Origin: DASZZY01 sp036260395
GTDB taxonomy: Bacteria > Actinomycetota > UBA4738 > CALAEC01
NCBI GenBank assembly: GCA_036260395.1
Contig: DASZZY010000079.1
Location: 1 to 15,335, forward strand
Direction of reading: 5' to 3'
Length of the DNA stretch: 15,335 nucleotides
The stretch's first letter is position 1. Each line of letters begins with the position of its first letter. The notes below the pieces were generated by a model, which worked only from the letters and a program-made list of their open reading frames with translations, was not told the origin of the DNA and made no database searches. Below are positions 1 through 6,211 of this stretch, in pieces. The translations under genes were made by a program, and so were the position numbers.

Positions 1-848
1 GCTCTTCCCGGGCCCCGGGCCACGTCGACCCGGAACGCGTGTGGCGCGGTGGGGGCCAGGTGCGCCACGAAGATGTCCCCCACGTACAGCCGGGCGAACG
101 AGGGGTCGGTGGAGATCAGCGCCGCCCACGGGATCCGCCCCACCTCGCGGTCGGCCCGGCGCTTGAGGAGACCGACCAGCGGGGCGTTCCGCCCCCAGAA
201 CAGCGTCGAGGCCTTGACCACGCCGGCCAGCAGCACCCCCCGGACCAGCGCCTCCCCGTGGACGGCGCGGACCACCTCCGGAGGGACCAGCGGCCCGCCG
301 TGCAGCGAGCCGTCCACGAGCACCAGGTCCCCGGCGTCGGCCTCGGCGATCGTCCGTCGCACCTGGGCCCACTCCGCCCACTCGCGGAGCCCGTCGACCG
401 GCCGGGGGAGCTCCGGGAGCCGCTCCGGCTCCGCGCCGCACAGCTCCGTGAGGGCCTTGCGGGCTACGGCCCGGAGCTCGTCGCGGGACAGCGCCCGCAC
501 CGTGAGCGGCGGGGCGTCGACGACCTGGGTCACGCCGCCGGCGAACCGGACGCGGGCCGCCCGGTACGCGGCGACCTGGAACGACCGTCCGTCGGCGATC
601 ACGCAGGAGCCGCCGTCCACGGCCCACACGGCGCCGGGGGAGGTGGGGGAGAGCGGGTGGAGGTCGAAGCCGTCGGGGTGGCCGTCGAGGACCACGTCCT
701 CGGCCAGCCCCAGCTGGCCCTCGGCGACCCGGATCTCCGATGCCGGCCGCTCGAGGAGGTCGACCACGAACGATGCGGCCTGGTCGAGCCCCCGGCTGTC
801 GGCGAGGTCGGCCCCGGCCAGGGCCTCAGCCGGCCTCGAGGCGCACAC
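1..848 (-). CDS. nurA: NurA-domain 5'-3' nuclease (partial, 3' end outside window)
   Basis: This frame is open from the left window edge to a GTG start at 848, giving about 282 residues without a stop. Two NurA-type acidic motifs are visible: WAVDGGS (Asp about 78) and, after a helical stretch with REWAEW, LVLVDGSLHGGP (Asp about 179). In the NurA family these VDGS aspartates bind the catalytic metal. NurA nucleases usually act with the HerA ATPase in DNA end resection; no herA is visible, but the downstream neighbour lies outside the window. The GTG start was chosen because GGAGG (852-856) stands 3 bases upstream; the frame stays open further upstream but offers no better start. The family call is from motif recognition only. 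The catalytic C-terminal part cannot be judged because the gene is cut. Confidence 0.75.
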   Translation of the reverse strand, partial: MCASRPAEALAGADLADSRGLDQAASFVVDLLERPASEIRVAEGQLGLAEDVVLDGHPDGFDLHPLSPTSPGAVWAVDGGSCVIADGRSFQVAAYRAARVRFAGGVTQVVDAPPLTVRALSRDELRAVARKALTELCGAEPERLPELPRPVDGLREWAEWAQVRRTIAEADAGDLVLVDGSLHGGPLVPPEVVRAVHGEALVRGVLLAGVVKASTLFWGRNAPLVGLLKRRADREVGRIPWAALISTDPSFARLYVGDIFVAHLAPTAPHAFRVDVARGPGR

Positions 849-920
849 CCCCCTCCATCCTGGCGAAGGATACCGCCTCCCGCCGACACGATCGCCCGAT
901 CGGGGACGGCAAACCCTCGA

Positions 921-940
921 CCCGCACTCGAAGGTGCGGG
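921..940. other. Short perfect inverted repeat in the divergent intergenic region
   Basis: CCCGCAC (921-927) and GTGCGGG (934-940) form a 7-bp perfect stem around a 6-base loop. A 10-bp palindrome GGGTCGACCC follows at about 950-959. They lie between the nurA start and the promoter at 970 and could be regulator sites or a small hairpin. No function can be assigned. Confidence 0.3.
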
Positions 941-969
941 CGGCGCCCGGGTCGACCCTTGACCCGCGG

Positions 970-999
970 TTGACACCCGCGGGGGAGCGGGACTAGCAT
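970..999 (+). promoter_or_regulatory. Strong sigma-70-type promoter for a short structured RNA
   Basis: A perfect -35 TTGACA (970-975) and a -10 TAGCAT (994-999) are separated by 18 bases. Transcription would begin near 1006, exactly at the base of the first hairpin. ACCCGCGG occurs on both sides of the -35 (962-969 and 975-982) as a 13-base-spaced direct repeat and may be an operator. The next reading frame begins 209 bases downstream, so the immediate product looks like RNA. Confidence 0.65.
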
Positions 1000-1004
1000 G
1001 GCTG

Positions 1005-1104
1005 GCGCATCGCCACCGCCCTGGCGGCGCGAAGGACCCACAGAGGCTGAGTAGAGAACGCGGCGCCCCGGCGCCGCGGCCCCAAAGGTCTCTGTGGGTC
1101 CTTC
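1005..1104 (+). ncRNA. Candidate structured small RNA or long 5' leader with two adjacent hairpins
   Basis: Hairpin A: GCGC (1005-1008) plus CGCCA (1011-1015) pair with TGGCG (1022-1026) plus GCGC (1027-1030), with a 2-base bulge and the C-rich loop CCGCCC. Hairpin B starts at the next base: GAAGGACCCACAGAG (1031-1045) is a perfect 15-bp match to CTCTGTGGGTCCTTC (1090-1104). It extends inward by G-U, C-G and U-G pairs and encloses a 9-bp GC-only stem (1059-1067 with 1070-1078). The predicted promoter start coincides with hairpin A. C-rich hairpin loops recall the actinobacterial 6C RNA family, but runs of six C are absent, so I do not assign it. It could instead be the leader of the DUF4193 gene, or a terminator-like element, although no clear U-tract follows. 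Confidence 0.5.
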
Positions 1105-1184
1105 TCGTATCCTGGGGGTGTCCGGGGAATCCACCGGGCGGCGTTCCGGTTGTCGTGATCGCGGCCGAACTTGACCGGCGGGCG

Positions 1185-1190
1185 TACAAT
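1185..1190 (+). promoter_or_regulatory. Possible -10 box before the DUF4193 gene
   Basis: TACAAT lies 24 bases before the GTG start of the DUF4193 gene, so a transcript starting near 1197 would include its Shine-Dalgarno. No good -35 stands 16-19 bases upstream: TTGACC at 1171-1176 is only 8 bases away. This is a weak call. Confidence 0.3.
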
Positions 1191-1214
1191 GGCCCGTCCC
1201 GGGAAGGAACGGCC

Positions 1215-1514
1215 GTGGAGCACGAAGAGACCCTGAGCCAAGAAGAAGAGGAAGAGGAGACGGCCGCCCCCGAGCCGGCCGAGGCCAGCCTGGACGAGCT
1301 GCTGGCCAAGAAGGGCGAGGACGACACGGGCCCCGAAGAGGAGCCCGAGGACGAGCCCATCCTGGCCACCGGCCCGACCGACCGGGTGGAGCCCCTCGCC
1401 GTCAAGGTCGTGCCGCAGCAGCCCACGGAGTTCGTGTGCAAGAAGTGTTTCCTCGTGAAGCATCGCAGCCAGCTGGCAGACAAGAAGCGCATGTTCTGCC
1501 GCGACTGCGCCTGA
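1215..1514 (+). CDS. DUF4193-family acidic zinc-ribbon protein
   Basis: This 99-residue protein has a strongly acidic N-terminal half (runs of Glu/Asp with the motif SLDELLAKKGED) and a C-terminal four-cysteine ribbon: FVCKKCFLVKHRSQLA (Cys75, Cys78) and FCRDCA (Cys95, Cys98). This architecture, with FxCxxCFLVxHRSQLA and a CxDCA ending, is that of the actinobacterial DUF4193 family (Mycobacterium Rv2699c is a member), whose function is not established. The GTG at 1215 was chosen because AAGGA (1204-1208) stands 6 bases upstream. An earlier in-frame GTG at 1155 has no such signal and would add residues unlike the family. Its last bases overlap the start of the lnt-ppm1 frame, which suggests co-transcription. 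A link to transcription or to metal sensing is possible but is not shown by the sequence. Confidence 0.88.
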   Translation: MEHEETLSQEEEEEETAAPEPAEASLDELLAKKGEDDTGPEEEPEDEPILATGPTDRVEPLAVKVVPQQPTEFVCKKCFLVKHRSQLADKKRMFCRDCA

Positions 1515-3751
1515 CCGCGCCCCCGCGCTCCCTCCCGATCCTGGTCGCCGCCGCGGCCGTCTCCGGGCTCCTGCTGTGGCTGGCGCTCCCTCCTGCCGAC
1601 CTCGGCCCGCTGGGGATGGTGGCGTTGGTGCCCATCCTGGCGGCGGTCCGGGGCGCCCGGGCCCGGCGGGGGGCCGTGGCGGGGTTCGTGTTCGGCGTGG
1701 CGTTCTACGGGCTCCTGCTCTCCTGGCTGGTCCCCGTCACGGCCCTCGGGTGGGCGGTGCTGGTCCTGTCGCTGGGCGCCTGGTACGCGGGGGCCTTCGC
1801 CTACGTGGCGGCCGTGTGGCGGGACGGGCGGCCGTTCCGGTCTGCGCTGGCGGTGGCGGCCGGCTGGGCGGCCATCGAGTGGCTCCGCAGCCAGTGGCCG
1901 TTCGGGGGATGGAACTGGGTGGGGCTCGGCGACACGGCGCACGACAACCCGCTGCTGCTCCCGCTGGCCTCGGTGATCGGGACGCTGGGGCTGTCGTTCG
2001 TCATCGCCGCGGTCAGCGCGCTGGTGGTGGCGGCGCTGGCACGGCTCCCCCGGTGGGGGAGCGGCGCCCGGCTGCTGGCGCCGGCCGTGGCGCTGGCGGT
2101 GCTCCCCGTGGCCATCCCGCTACCGGCCGCCCACGGCGAGCCCGTCTCGGTGGCCGTGGTCCAGGGGAACGTCCCGGAGGAGGTCGGGACCGCGTCGCGG
2201 ATCCTCGTGGACCGGTTCGTCGCCGAGAACCACGCTCGCGCGCACGTGGGGCTGGCCGGCGAGCGCCCGGACCTGGTCGTCTGGCCGGAGAACGCGCTGG
2301 ATCAGGACCCCACCCGCGATCCGGCGCTGCAGGCGCTGGTCACCTCCGCGGTCCGGACCGTTCGAGCCCCGACGCTGGTGGGGGCCATCACCACGGGTGC
2401 CGAGGGCCGCCTGTTCAACGAGAACCTGCTCTACGGCGCAGACGGGCGGATCGTCGGGCGGTACGCCAAGAACCACCTGCTGCCCTTCGGGGAGTACGTC
2501 CCGTTCCGCCGGTTCCTGGGGTGGGTGCCGGACATCGAGCGGGTCCGCGCCGACCTGACGCCCGGCACCCGGCCGGGGACGTTCGCCATCCCCGCCGGGT
2601 GGTTCGCGGCGATCATCTGCTTCGAGAACGCCTTCCCCGGCGAGGTCCGCCGGGTGGTGGGCGCGGACGAGTCGTTCCTGGTCGTCTCCACCAACAACTC
2701 GACGTTCGGACGGAGCGCGGCGCCGGCCCAGCACCTGGTCCTGTCGGAGATGCGGGCGGTGGAGAACGGCCGGTGGGTGGTCCACGCCGCGCTATCGGGC
2801 ATCAGCGGGCTGATCTCGCCCGCCGGCGAGGTGGTGGCCTCCACGCCGCTGTTCGAGCCGGCCGTCCTCCGCGGGGCGGTTCGGGAGGCCTCCGGGCGGA
2901 CGCCGTTCAACCGGATCGGGGGGTGGCTGCCGCCGCTGTACCTGGCCGGCGCGGCCCTGGCCCTGCTGACGCCCCGGCGGGCCCGCCGCCGCACGGCGGA
3001 GCCGCTGCCGGCCAACCCCCGGGCCGCGGTGGTCCTCCCGACCTACAACGAGCGCGACACGATCGAGCAGGTCGTGGACCGCCTGCTCTCGGCGGCCGAC
3101 GTGGACGTCAAGGTCGTCGACGACTCCTCGCCGGACGGCACCGGGGACATCGTCCGGAAGCTGGCCGAGCGGGAGCCGCGCGTGACGCTCATCGACCGCC
3201 CGGAGAAGGGGGGGCTGGCGAGCGCCTACCTGGACGGGTTCGTGCGGGCCATCGCGGAGGGCTACGACCTCGTGGTCGAGATGGACGCCGACCTCTCCCA
3301 TTCCCCGGAGGAGCTTCCGCGGCTGTTGGAGGCGGCCCGCGACCATCACCTGGTGGTCGGGAGCCGCTACGTCCCGGGAGGCGCCGTGCGGAACTGGAGC
3401 CTGTTCCGCCGGGTCCTGTCCCGGGGCGGCAACCTCTACGTTCGGGTCCTGCTCGGCCTCCCGGTGGCCGACTCGACCAGCGGCTTCCGGGCGTACCGGC
3501 GCGACGCCATCCGGGAGCTCATCACCCACCAGGTCCGCTCGGAGGGGTACGCCTTCCAGATCGAGCTGGCCTACCGGGCGTGGCGGCGGGGCCTGTCGGT
3601 CGGGGAGGTGCCGATCACCTTCGCCGAGCGCCGCCACGGCCACTCGAAGCTGTCGCGGGGGATCGTGCTCGAGGCGCTGTGGCACGTGTTCCTGTGGGCG
3701 CTGCGCGACCGCCTGCTCCGCCGGCCCCTGGAGCGGCCCGCGGAGGCCTGA
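1436..3751 (+). CDS. ppm1: Apolipoprotein N-acyltransferase fused to polyprenol-phosphate mannose synthase
   Basis: This is a two-domain membrane protein of up to 771 residues. The N-terminal part has several hydrophobic helices (about 33-230) and then a nitrilase-like Lnt domain with the complete triad: Glu285 in WPENA, Lys345 in YAKNHLLPFGEYVPF and Cys395 in AAIICFENAFPGE. It would transfer the third acyl chain to lipoproteins. After a last hydrophobic segment (about 497-512) comes a GT2 domain (528-771) with VVLPTYNERD, VVDDSSPDGTG, EMDADLSHSP (Asp617, Asp619) and STSGFRAYRR. It would make polyprenyl-phosphate mannose from GDP-mannose for lipoglycans or O-mannosylation. The same fusion is known in M. 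tuberculosis Ppm1. The start is uncertain: GTG 1436 has GGAG (1427-1430) but overlaps DUF4193 by 79 bases. GTG 1445, or a CTG at 1511 overlapping the DUF4193 stop, are alternatives. All keep the first helix. Confidence 0.93.
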   Translation: MQEVFPREASQPAGRQEAHVLPRLRLTAPPRSLPILVAAAAVSGLLLWLALPPADLGPLGMVALVPILAAVRGARARRGAVAGFVFGVAFYGLLLSWLVPVTALGWAVLVLSLGAWYAGAFAYVAAVWRDGRPFRSALAVAAGWAAIEWLRSQWPFGGWNWVGLGDTAHDNPLLLPLASVIGTLGLSFVIAAVSALVVAALARLPRWGSGARLLAPAVALAVLPVAIPLPAAHGEPVSVAVVQGNVPEEVGTASRILVDRFVAENHARAHVGLAGERPDLVVWPENALDQDPTRDPALQALVTSAVRTVRAPTLVGAITTGAEGRLFNENLLYGADGRIVGRYAKNHLLPFGEYVPFRRFLGWVPDIERVRADLTPGTRPGTFAIPAGWFAAIICFENAFPGEVRRVVGADESFLVVSTNNSTFGRSAAPAQHLVLSEMRAVENGRWVVHAALSGISGLISPAGEVVASTPLFEPAVLRGAVREASGRTPFNRIGGWLPPLYLAGAALALLTPRRARRRTAEPLPANPRAAVVLPTYNERDTIEQVVDRLLSAADVDVKVVDDSSPDGTGDIVRKLAEREPRVTLIDRPEKGGLASAYLDGFVRAIAEGYDLVVEMDADLSHSPEELPRLLEAARDHHLVVGSRYVPGGAVRNWSLFRRVLSRGGNLYVRVLLGLPVADSTSGFRAYRRDAIRELITHQVRSEGYAFQIELAYRAWRRGLSVGEVPITFAERRHGHSKLSRGIVLEALWHVFLWALRDRLLRRPLERPAEA

Positions 3752-3798
3752 GCCGGGGGCTTCCCGAGCCCTCGCTGGGCCCTCCGTGGCTCCCGGCT
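3751..3798 (+). terminator. GC-rich hairpin after lnt-ppm1, possible terminator
   Basis: AGCCGGG (3751-3757, sharing the last base of the stop codon) pairs with CCCGGCT (3792-3798). An inner stem GCCC/GGGC (3768-3771 with 3777-3780) sits inside. No U-tract follows, so it is at best a weak intrinsic terminator. It ends just before the dif-like site. Confidence 0.35.
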
Positions 3799-3799
3799 A

Positions 3800-3827
3800 A
3801 TCCCCCATAAGGATGATTATGTCTAGT
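3800..3827 (+). other. Xer recombination (dif-like) site candidate
   Basis: Twenty-eight bases have the layout of a XerC/XerD site: an 11-bp left arm ATCCCCCATAA (3800-3810), a 6-bp centre GGATGA (3811-3816) and an 11-bp right arm TTATGTCTAGT (3817-3827). The inner arms CATAA and TTATG are inverted repeats, as in known dif sites. Against E. coli dif the right arm matches at 8 of 11 positions and the left at 6 of 11. The TTATGTC-AGT pattern resembles what I recall of actinobacterial dif sites. The stretch is AT-rich in a very GC-rich region and is not coding. It could be the chromosomal dif or a site used by an Xer-dependent element; no integrase gene is present in the window. Confidence 0.5.
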
Positions 3828-3872
3828 AGTTCTTCACCCTCCATAGGGCTTCGCCCGGCCGGCTCCGTGGCA

Positions 3873-3902
3873 TTGACACCTCTCCGCCGCGCCTCGTAGC
3901 CT
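3873..3902 (+). promoter_or_regulatory. Sigma-70-type promoter of the DUF2269-like gene
   Basis: A perfect -35 TTGACA (3873-3878) is followed after 18 bases by TAGCCT (3897-3902). The predicted start near 3909 leaves a leader of about 24 bases carrying AAGGAGG, so this promoter serves the gene at 3933 and probably the ligase behind it. Confidence 0.6.
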
Positions 3903-3932
3903 TCCCCCTCGTCTGTCGCCAAGGAGGACCGC

Positions 3933-4394
3933 ATGGTGTACCTGAAGTTCGTGCATATCCTCCTGATGTTCGCCGCCGTGAGCATCTTCGTCGGCGGCGA
4001 GCTCTACCTGATGGGGGTGGAACGGGCCCGGGACGTCCCCGCGATCCGCCGGGCGAACGCCGTGGGGAAGCGGCTCGACCCCGTGGGCGGGGGCGCGTTC
4101 ATCCTCGGCGTCGGCTTCGGCATCATCACCGCCGTGGTGGGGCCGTTCGACCTCACCCAGGGCTGGCTCATCCTGGCCTACATCCTGGCCGCGCTGATCC
4201 TCGGCATCGGGCTCGGGTACTGGACGCCGCGGGCCAAGCGGATCGAGCAGGCCGCGGCGGCCAGCCCCCACGACGCCCCGAGCGCCGAGCTCGCCGCCCT
4301 GCTCGGGCGTCCCGTGGACCGGGTGATGGTCGCGGTCGACCTGCTGCTGTGGGCGGGGATCATCTTCGTGATGGTGGTCAAGCCGCTGTCCTGA
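3933..4394 (+). CDS. Small four-helix integral membrane protein, DUF2269-like
   Basis: The protein has 153 residues and four predicted membrane helices at roughly 4-24, 51-70, 78-97 and 130-148. The first helix carries an early histidine (YLKFVHILLMF), and a conserved-looking GGEL follows it. Length, topology and the N-terminal K-x-x-H pattern fit the DUF2269 family of predicted membrane proteins, whose biochemical role is unknown. The loop between helices 3 and 4 (about 100-128) is charged and alanine-rich. The ATG is well supported by AAGGAGG a few bases upstream and by the promoter at 3873. The gene stands 43 bases before the carboxylate-amine ligase on the same strand. I see nothing that gives a substrate or partner. 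Confidence 0.7.
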   Translation: MVYLKFVHILLMFAAVSIFVGGELYLMGVERARDVPAIRRANAVGKRLDPVGGGAFILGVGFGIITAVVGPFDLTQGWLILAYILAALILGIGLGYWTPRAKRIEQAAAASPHDAPSAELAALLGRPVDRVMVAVDLLLWAGIIFVMVVKPLS

Positions 4395-4398
4395 CGCC

Positions 4399-4434
4399 GG
4401 GTGGGGGGCCGCTCCCCCGCCGGGGGACCCACCC
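4399..4434 (+). promoter_or_regulatory. Hairpin covering the ribosome-binding region of the ligase gene
   Basis: GGGTGGG (4399-4405) pairs with CCCACCC (4428-4434). Inside it, TCCCCC (4413-4418) pairs with GGGGGA (4422-4427) around a 3-base loop. The GGGGGA stretch is the only purine-rich Shine-Dalgarno candidate before TTG 4438, so the structure would hide it. It fills the 43-base gap between the two genes and could also act as a partial terminator. Confidence 0.4.
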
Positions 4435-4437
4435 GGG

Positions 4438-5610
4438 TTGACCTCGGACCTCCCGGCGGTCCAGCATCCCGACGTGGAGCCGGAGCGGCTCACGATCGGG
4501 ATCGAGGAGGAGTTCCAGATCGTCGACGCGTCCGGCGAGCTCCGGGCCCACATCGACGCGATCCTCGAGGAGACCCGCCCCACGCTGGGCGACGACGTGA
4601 AGCCCGAGATGGTCCAGTCGGTGGTCGAGGTCGGGACGAAGATCTGCGCCGACGTCTCGGAGGCCCGTGCCGAGATCGTCCGCCTCCGCAGCTCGCTGGT
4701 GGAGATCCTCGGCCGCTCGGGGCTCCGGCTGGCCTCCGCCGGGACCCACCCGTTCTCGCGGTGGGACCAGCAACTGGTGACCGACAAGGACCGCTACAAG
4801 AACCTCGAGCAGGAGATGCAGGACGTGGTCCGGGAGCTTCTGATCTTCGGGCTCCACATCCACATCGGGATCCCGGACCGGGACCTGCGGATCGACGTCT
4901 TCAACGAGGCCCGGTACATCCTCCCCCACTTGCTGTGCCTGTCGACCTCCAGCCCGTTCTGGATGGGCCGGAACACCGGCCTGAAGTCCTACCGCAGCGT
5001 GCTGTGGTCACGATTCCCCCGCACCGGCATCCCGCCGGAGTTCGAGTCCTGGGGGCAGTTCGAGAGCTTCGTCTCGCTGCTGATGAAGACGAACTCCATC
5101 CAGGACGGCTCGAAGATCTGGTGGGACCTCCGCCCCCACCACCTCTACCCCACGCTGGAGTTCCGGGTGTGCGACGCCGCCACCCGGATCGACGAGACGA
5201 TCTGCTTCGCCGCGCTGACCCAGGCCTTCGTGGCCAAGCTGCTCAGGCTCCGCCGCCAGAACCTGGGGTTCCGGAAGTACGCGCCGCGGCTGATCCGCGA
5301 GAACAAGTGGCGGGCCATGCGCCACGGGATCGACGGCAAGCTGATCGACTTCGGGCGGCGAGAGGAGCTCCCCGAGCGCCAGCTCGTCCACGAGTTCCTG
5401 GAGTTCGTGGACGACGTCGTGGACGAGCTCGGCTCCCGCGCCGACTGCGAGTATGCCCTCAAGATCCTGGAGGACGGCACCAGCGCGGATCGCCAGCTCG
5501 CCGTCTACCAGGAGACCGGCGACCTGAAGGCGGTGGTCGACCACCTCGTCGCCGAGACGACGGCCGGCCTCCCGGCGTCACCCACGGCGACCCCGGGTAT
5601 CGCCAGCTGA
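4438..5610 (+). CDS. GCS2-family carboxylate-amine ligase (YbdK-like)
   Basis: This 390-residue protein carries the signature of the glutamate-cysteine ligase type 2 family: LTIGIEEEFQIVD near the N terminus (about 18-30), FGLHIHIGIPDRD (137-149), LCLSTSSPFWMGRNTG (about 167-181), and LEFRVCDAATRIDET (240-254). Members are ATP-dependent ligases that join an amine to a glutamate-type carboxylate; YbdK has weak glutamate-cysteine ligase activity. The real substrate here is unknown, and an EgtA-like or thiol-related role is only possible. TTG 4438 is taken as start because it lies just after GGGGGA (4422-4427). The GTG at 4474 is an alternative that still keeps the GIEEEF motif. It probably shares the promoter at 3873 with the DUF2269-like gene. 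It is convergent with the Clp-N gene, whose stop lies 43 bases away. Confidence 0.88.
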   Translation: MTSDLPAVQHPDVEPERLTIGIEEEFQIVDASGELRAHIDAILEETRPTLGDDVKPEMVQSVVEVGTKICADVSEARAEIVRLRSSLVEILGRSGLRLASAGTHPFSRWDQQLVTDKDRYKNLEQEMQDVVRELLIFGLHIHIGIPDRDLRIDVFNEARYILPHLLCLSTSSPFWMGRNTGLKSYRSVLWSRFPRTGIPPEFESWGQFESFVSLLMKTNSIQDGSKIWWDLRPHHLYPTLEFRVCDAATRIDETICFAALTQAFVAKLLRLRRQNLGFRKYAPRLIRENKWRAMRHGIDGKLIDFGRREELPERQLVHEFLEFVDDVVDELGSRADCEYALKILEDGTSADRQLAVYQETGDLKAVVDHLVAETTAGLPASPTATPGIAS

Positions 5611-5653
5611 GGTAGGCGCGACCGGACGGTCCAGATCGGGGAGCCTTCGAGCG

Positions 5654-6211
5654 TCAGGCCAGCCGGCGCAGCCGCTCCAGCACGGCCACGCGGACCTTCC
5701 AGGGAGGCACCCCGAGTCGGGCGAGCACCTGAGCCGCCAGGCCCTCCTCCACCGCCGCGAGCCCGAGGAGGAGATGCTCGCTCCGCACTGAGGCATGGCC
5801 CAGTGATCGAGCCTCGTTCACTGCCAGCTCGAACACCTTCTTCGATCGATCGGTGAGGCGCAGGCGGGCGTGCCGGCGCCAGGCGTCTGTCCCTTCCAGG
5901 GCGCCGGGACCGAAAGCCGCGTCCACCCGCCGCCGGACCTCGTCGAGGTCGACGCCGATGGCCCCGAGCGCCGAGGGGTCCGGAGGCCTGGCTGCCGCGC
6001 GATCGCAAGGACCCACGATCCCCCGGTGCTGGGCCAACACGGCCCCTCGTTGCACCCCGAACGACCGGAGAACCGTACCGCCCAGTCCTGTGTCGGCGAA
6101 CAGCGCCAGCAGGAGATGTTCCGTCCCCACGTAGTTGTGGCCCAGCGCCCGCGATTCCTCCTGGGCCAGGTGCACCACCTCGCGAGCGCCGGGATCGAAG
6201 TTCTCGAACAC
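5654..6211 (-). CDS. Stand-alone double Clp-N domain protein
   Basis: This 185-residue protein is made almost only of two Clp-N (PF02861-type) repeats. The first is at about 2-65 with LAQEESRALGHNYVGTEHLL, the second at about 120-183 with NEARSLGHASVRSEHLLLGL. They are joined by a linker of about 55 residues. No Walker A motif or ATPase domain follows, so it is not ClpC. In Clp ATPases this domain binds substrates, adaptors or phospho-arginine; alone it might be an adaptor, a sensor or a decoy. The GTG start at 6211 follows the TAG of the upstream HTH gene directly, with GGAGGAGG (6218-6225) 6 bases upstream inside that gene, so translation is coupled. The pair HTH plus Clp-N occurs in other actinobacteria as far as I recall, without a settled function. 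Confidence 0.85.
   Translation of the reverse strand: MFENFDPGAREVVHLAQEESRALGHNYVGTEHLLLALFADTGLGGTVLRSFGVQRGAVLAQHRGIVGPCDRAAARPPDPSALGAIGVDLDEVRRRVDAAFGPGALEGTDAWRRHARLRLTDRSKKVFELAVNEARSLGHASVRSEHLLLGLAAVEEGLAAQVLARLGVPPWKVRVAVLERLRRLA

Noticed and set aside
39..996. Two long plus-strand reading frames over the left end, rich in Arg, Pro and Gly.
   Set aside because: The minus strand frame carries NurA motifs and a Shine-Dalgarno. The plus frames are low-complexity mirror frames of GC-rich coding DNA.
1031..1104. The perfect 15-bp inverted repeat as the ends of a miniature transposable element.
   Set aside because: No target-site duplication flanks it, no second copy is in the window, and the inner stem plus the upstream promoter fit an RNA hairpin better.
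1171..1190. TTGACC and TACAAT as a full promoter for the DUF4193 gene.
   Set aside because: The spacer is only 8 bases, too short for sigma-70-type recognition; only the -10 was kept as a weak signal.
599..1942. A 447-residue minus-strand frame crossing the intergenic region and three genes.
   Set aside because: It runs antisense to the DUF4193 and lnt-ppm1 genes and through the RNA candidate, with no recognisable domain and with Arg/Pro/Ser repeats typical of shadow frames.
1576..3810. A 744-residue Gly/Arg/Ala-rich plus-strand frame overlapping lnt-ppm1.
   Set aside because: It is a shifted frame of a gene whose catalytic motifs in both domains are complete.
5611..5653. Intrinsic terminator in the convergent gap between the ligase and Clp-N genes.
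   Set aside because: Only a very short CCGGACGG-type inverted match is present, with no stable stem and no U-tract.
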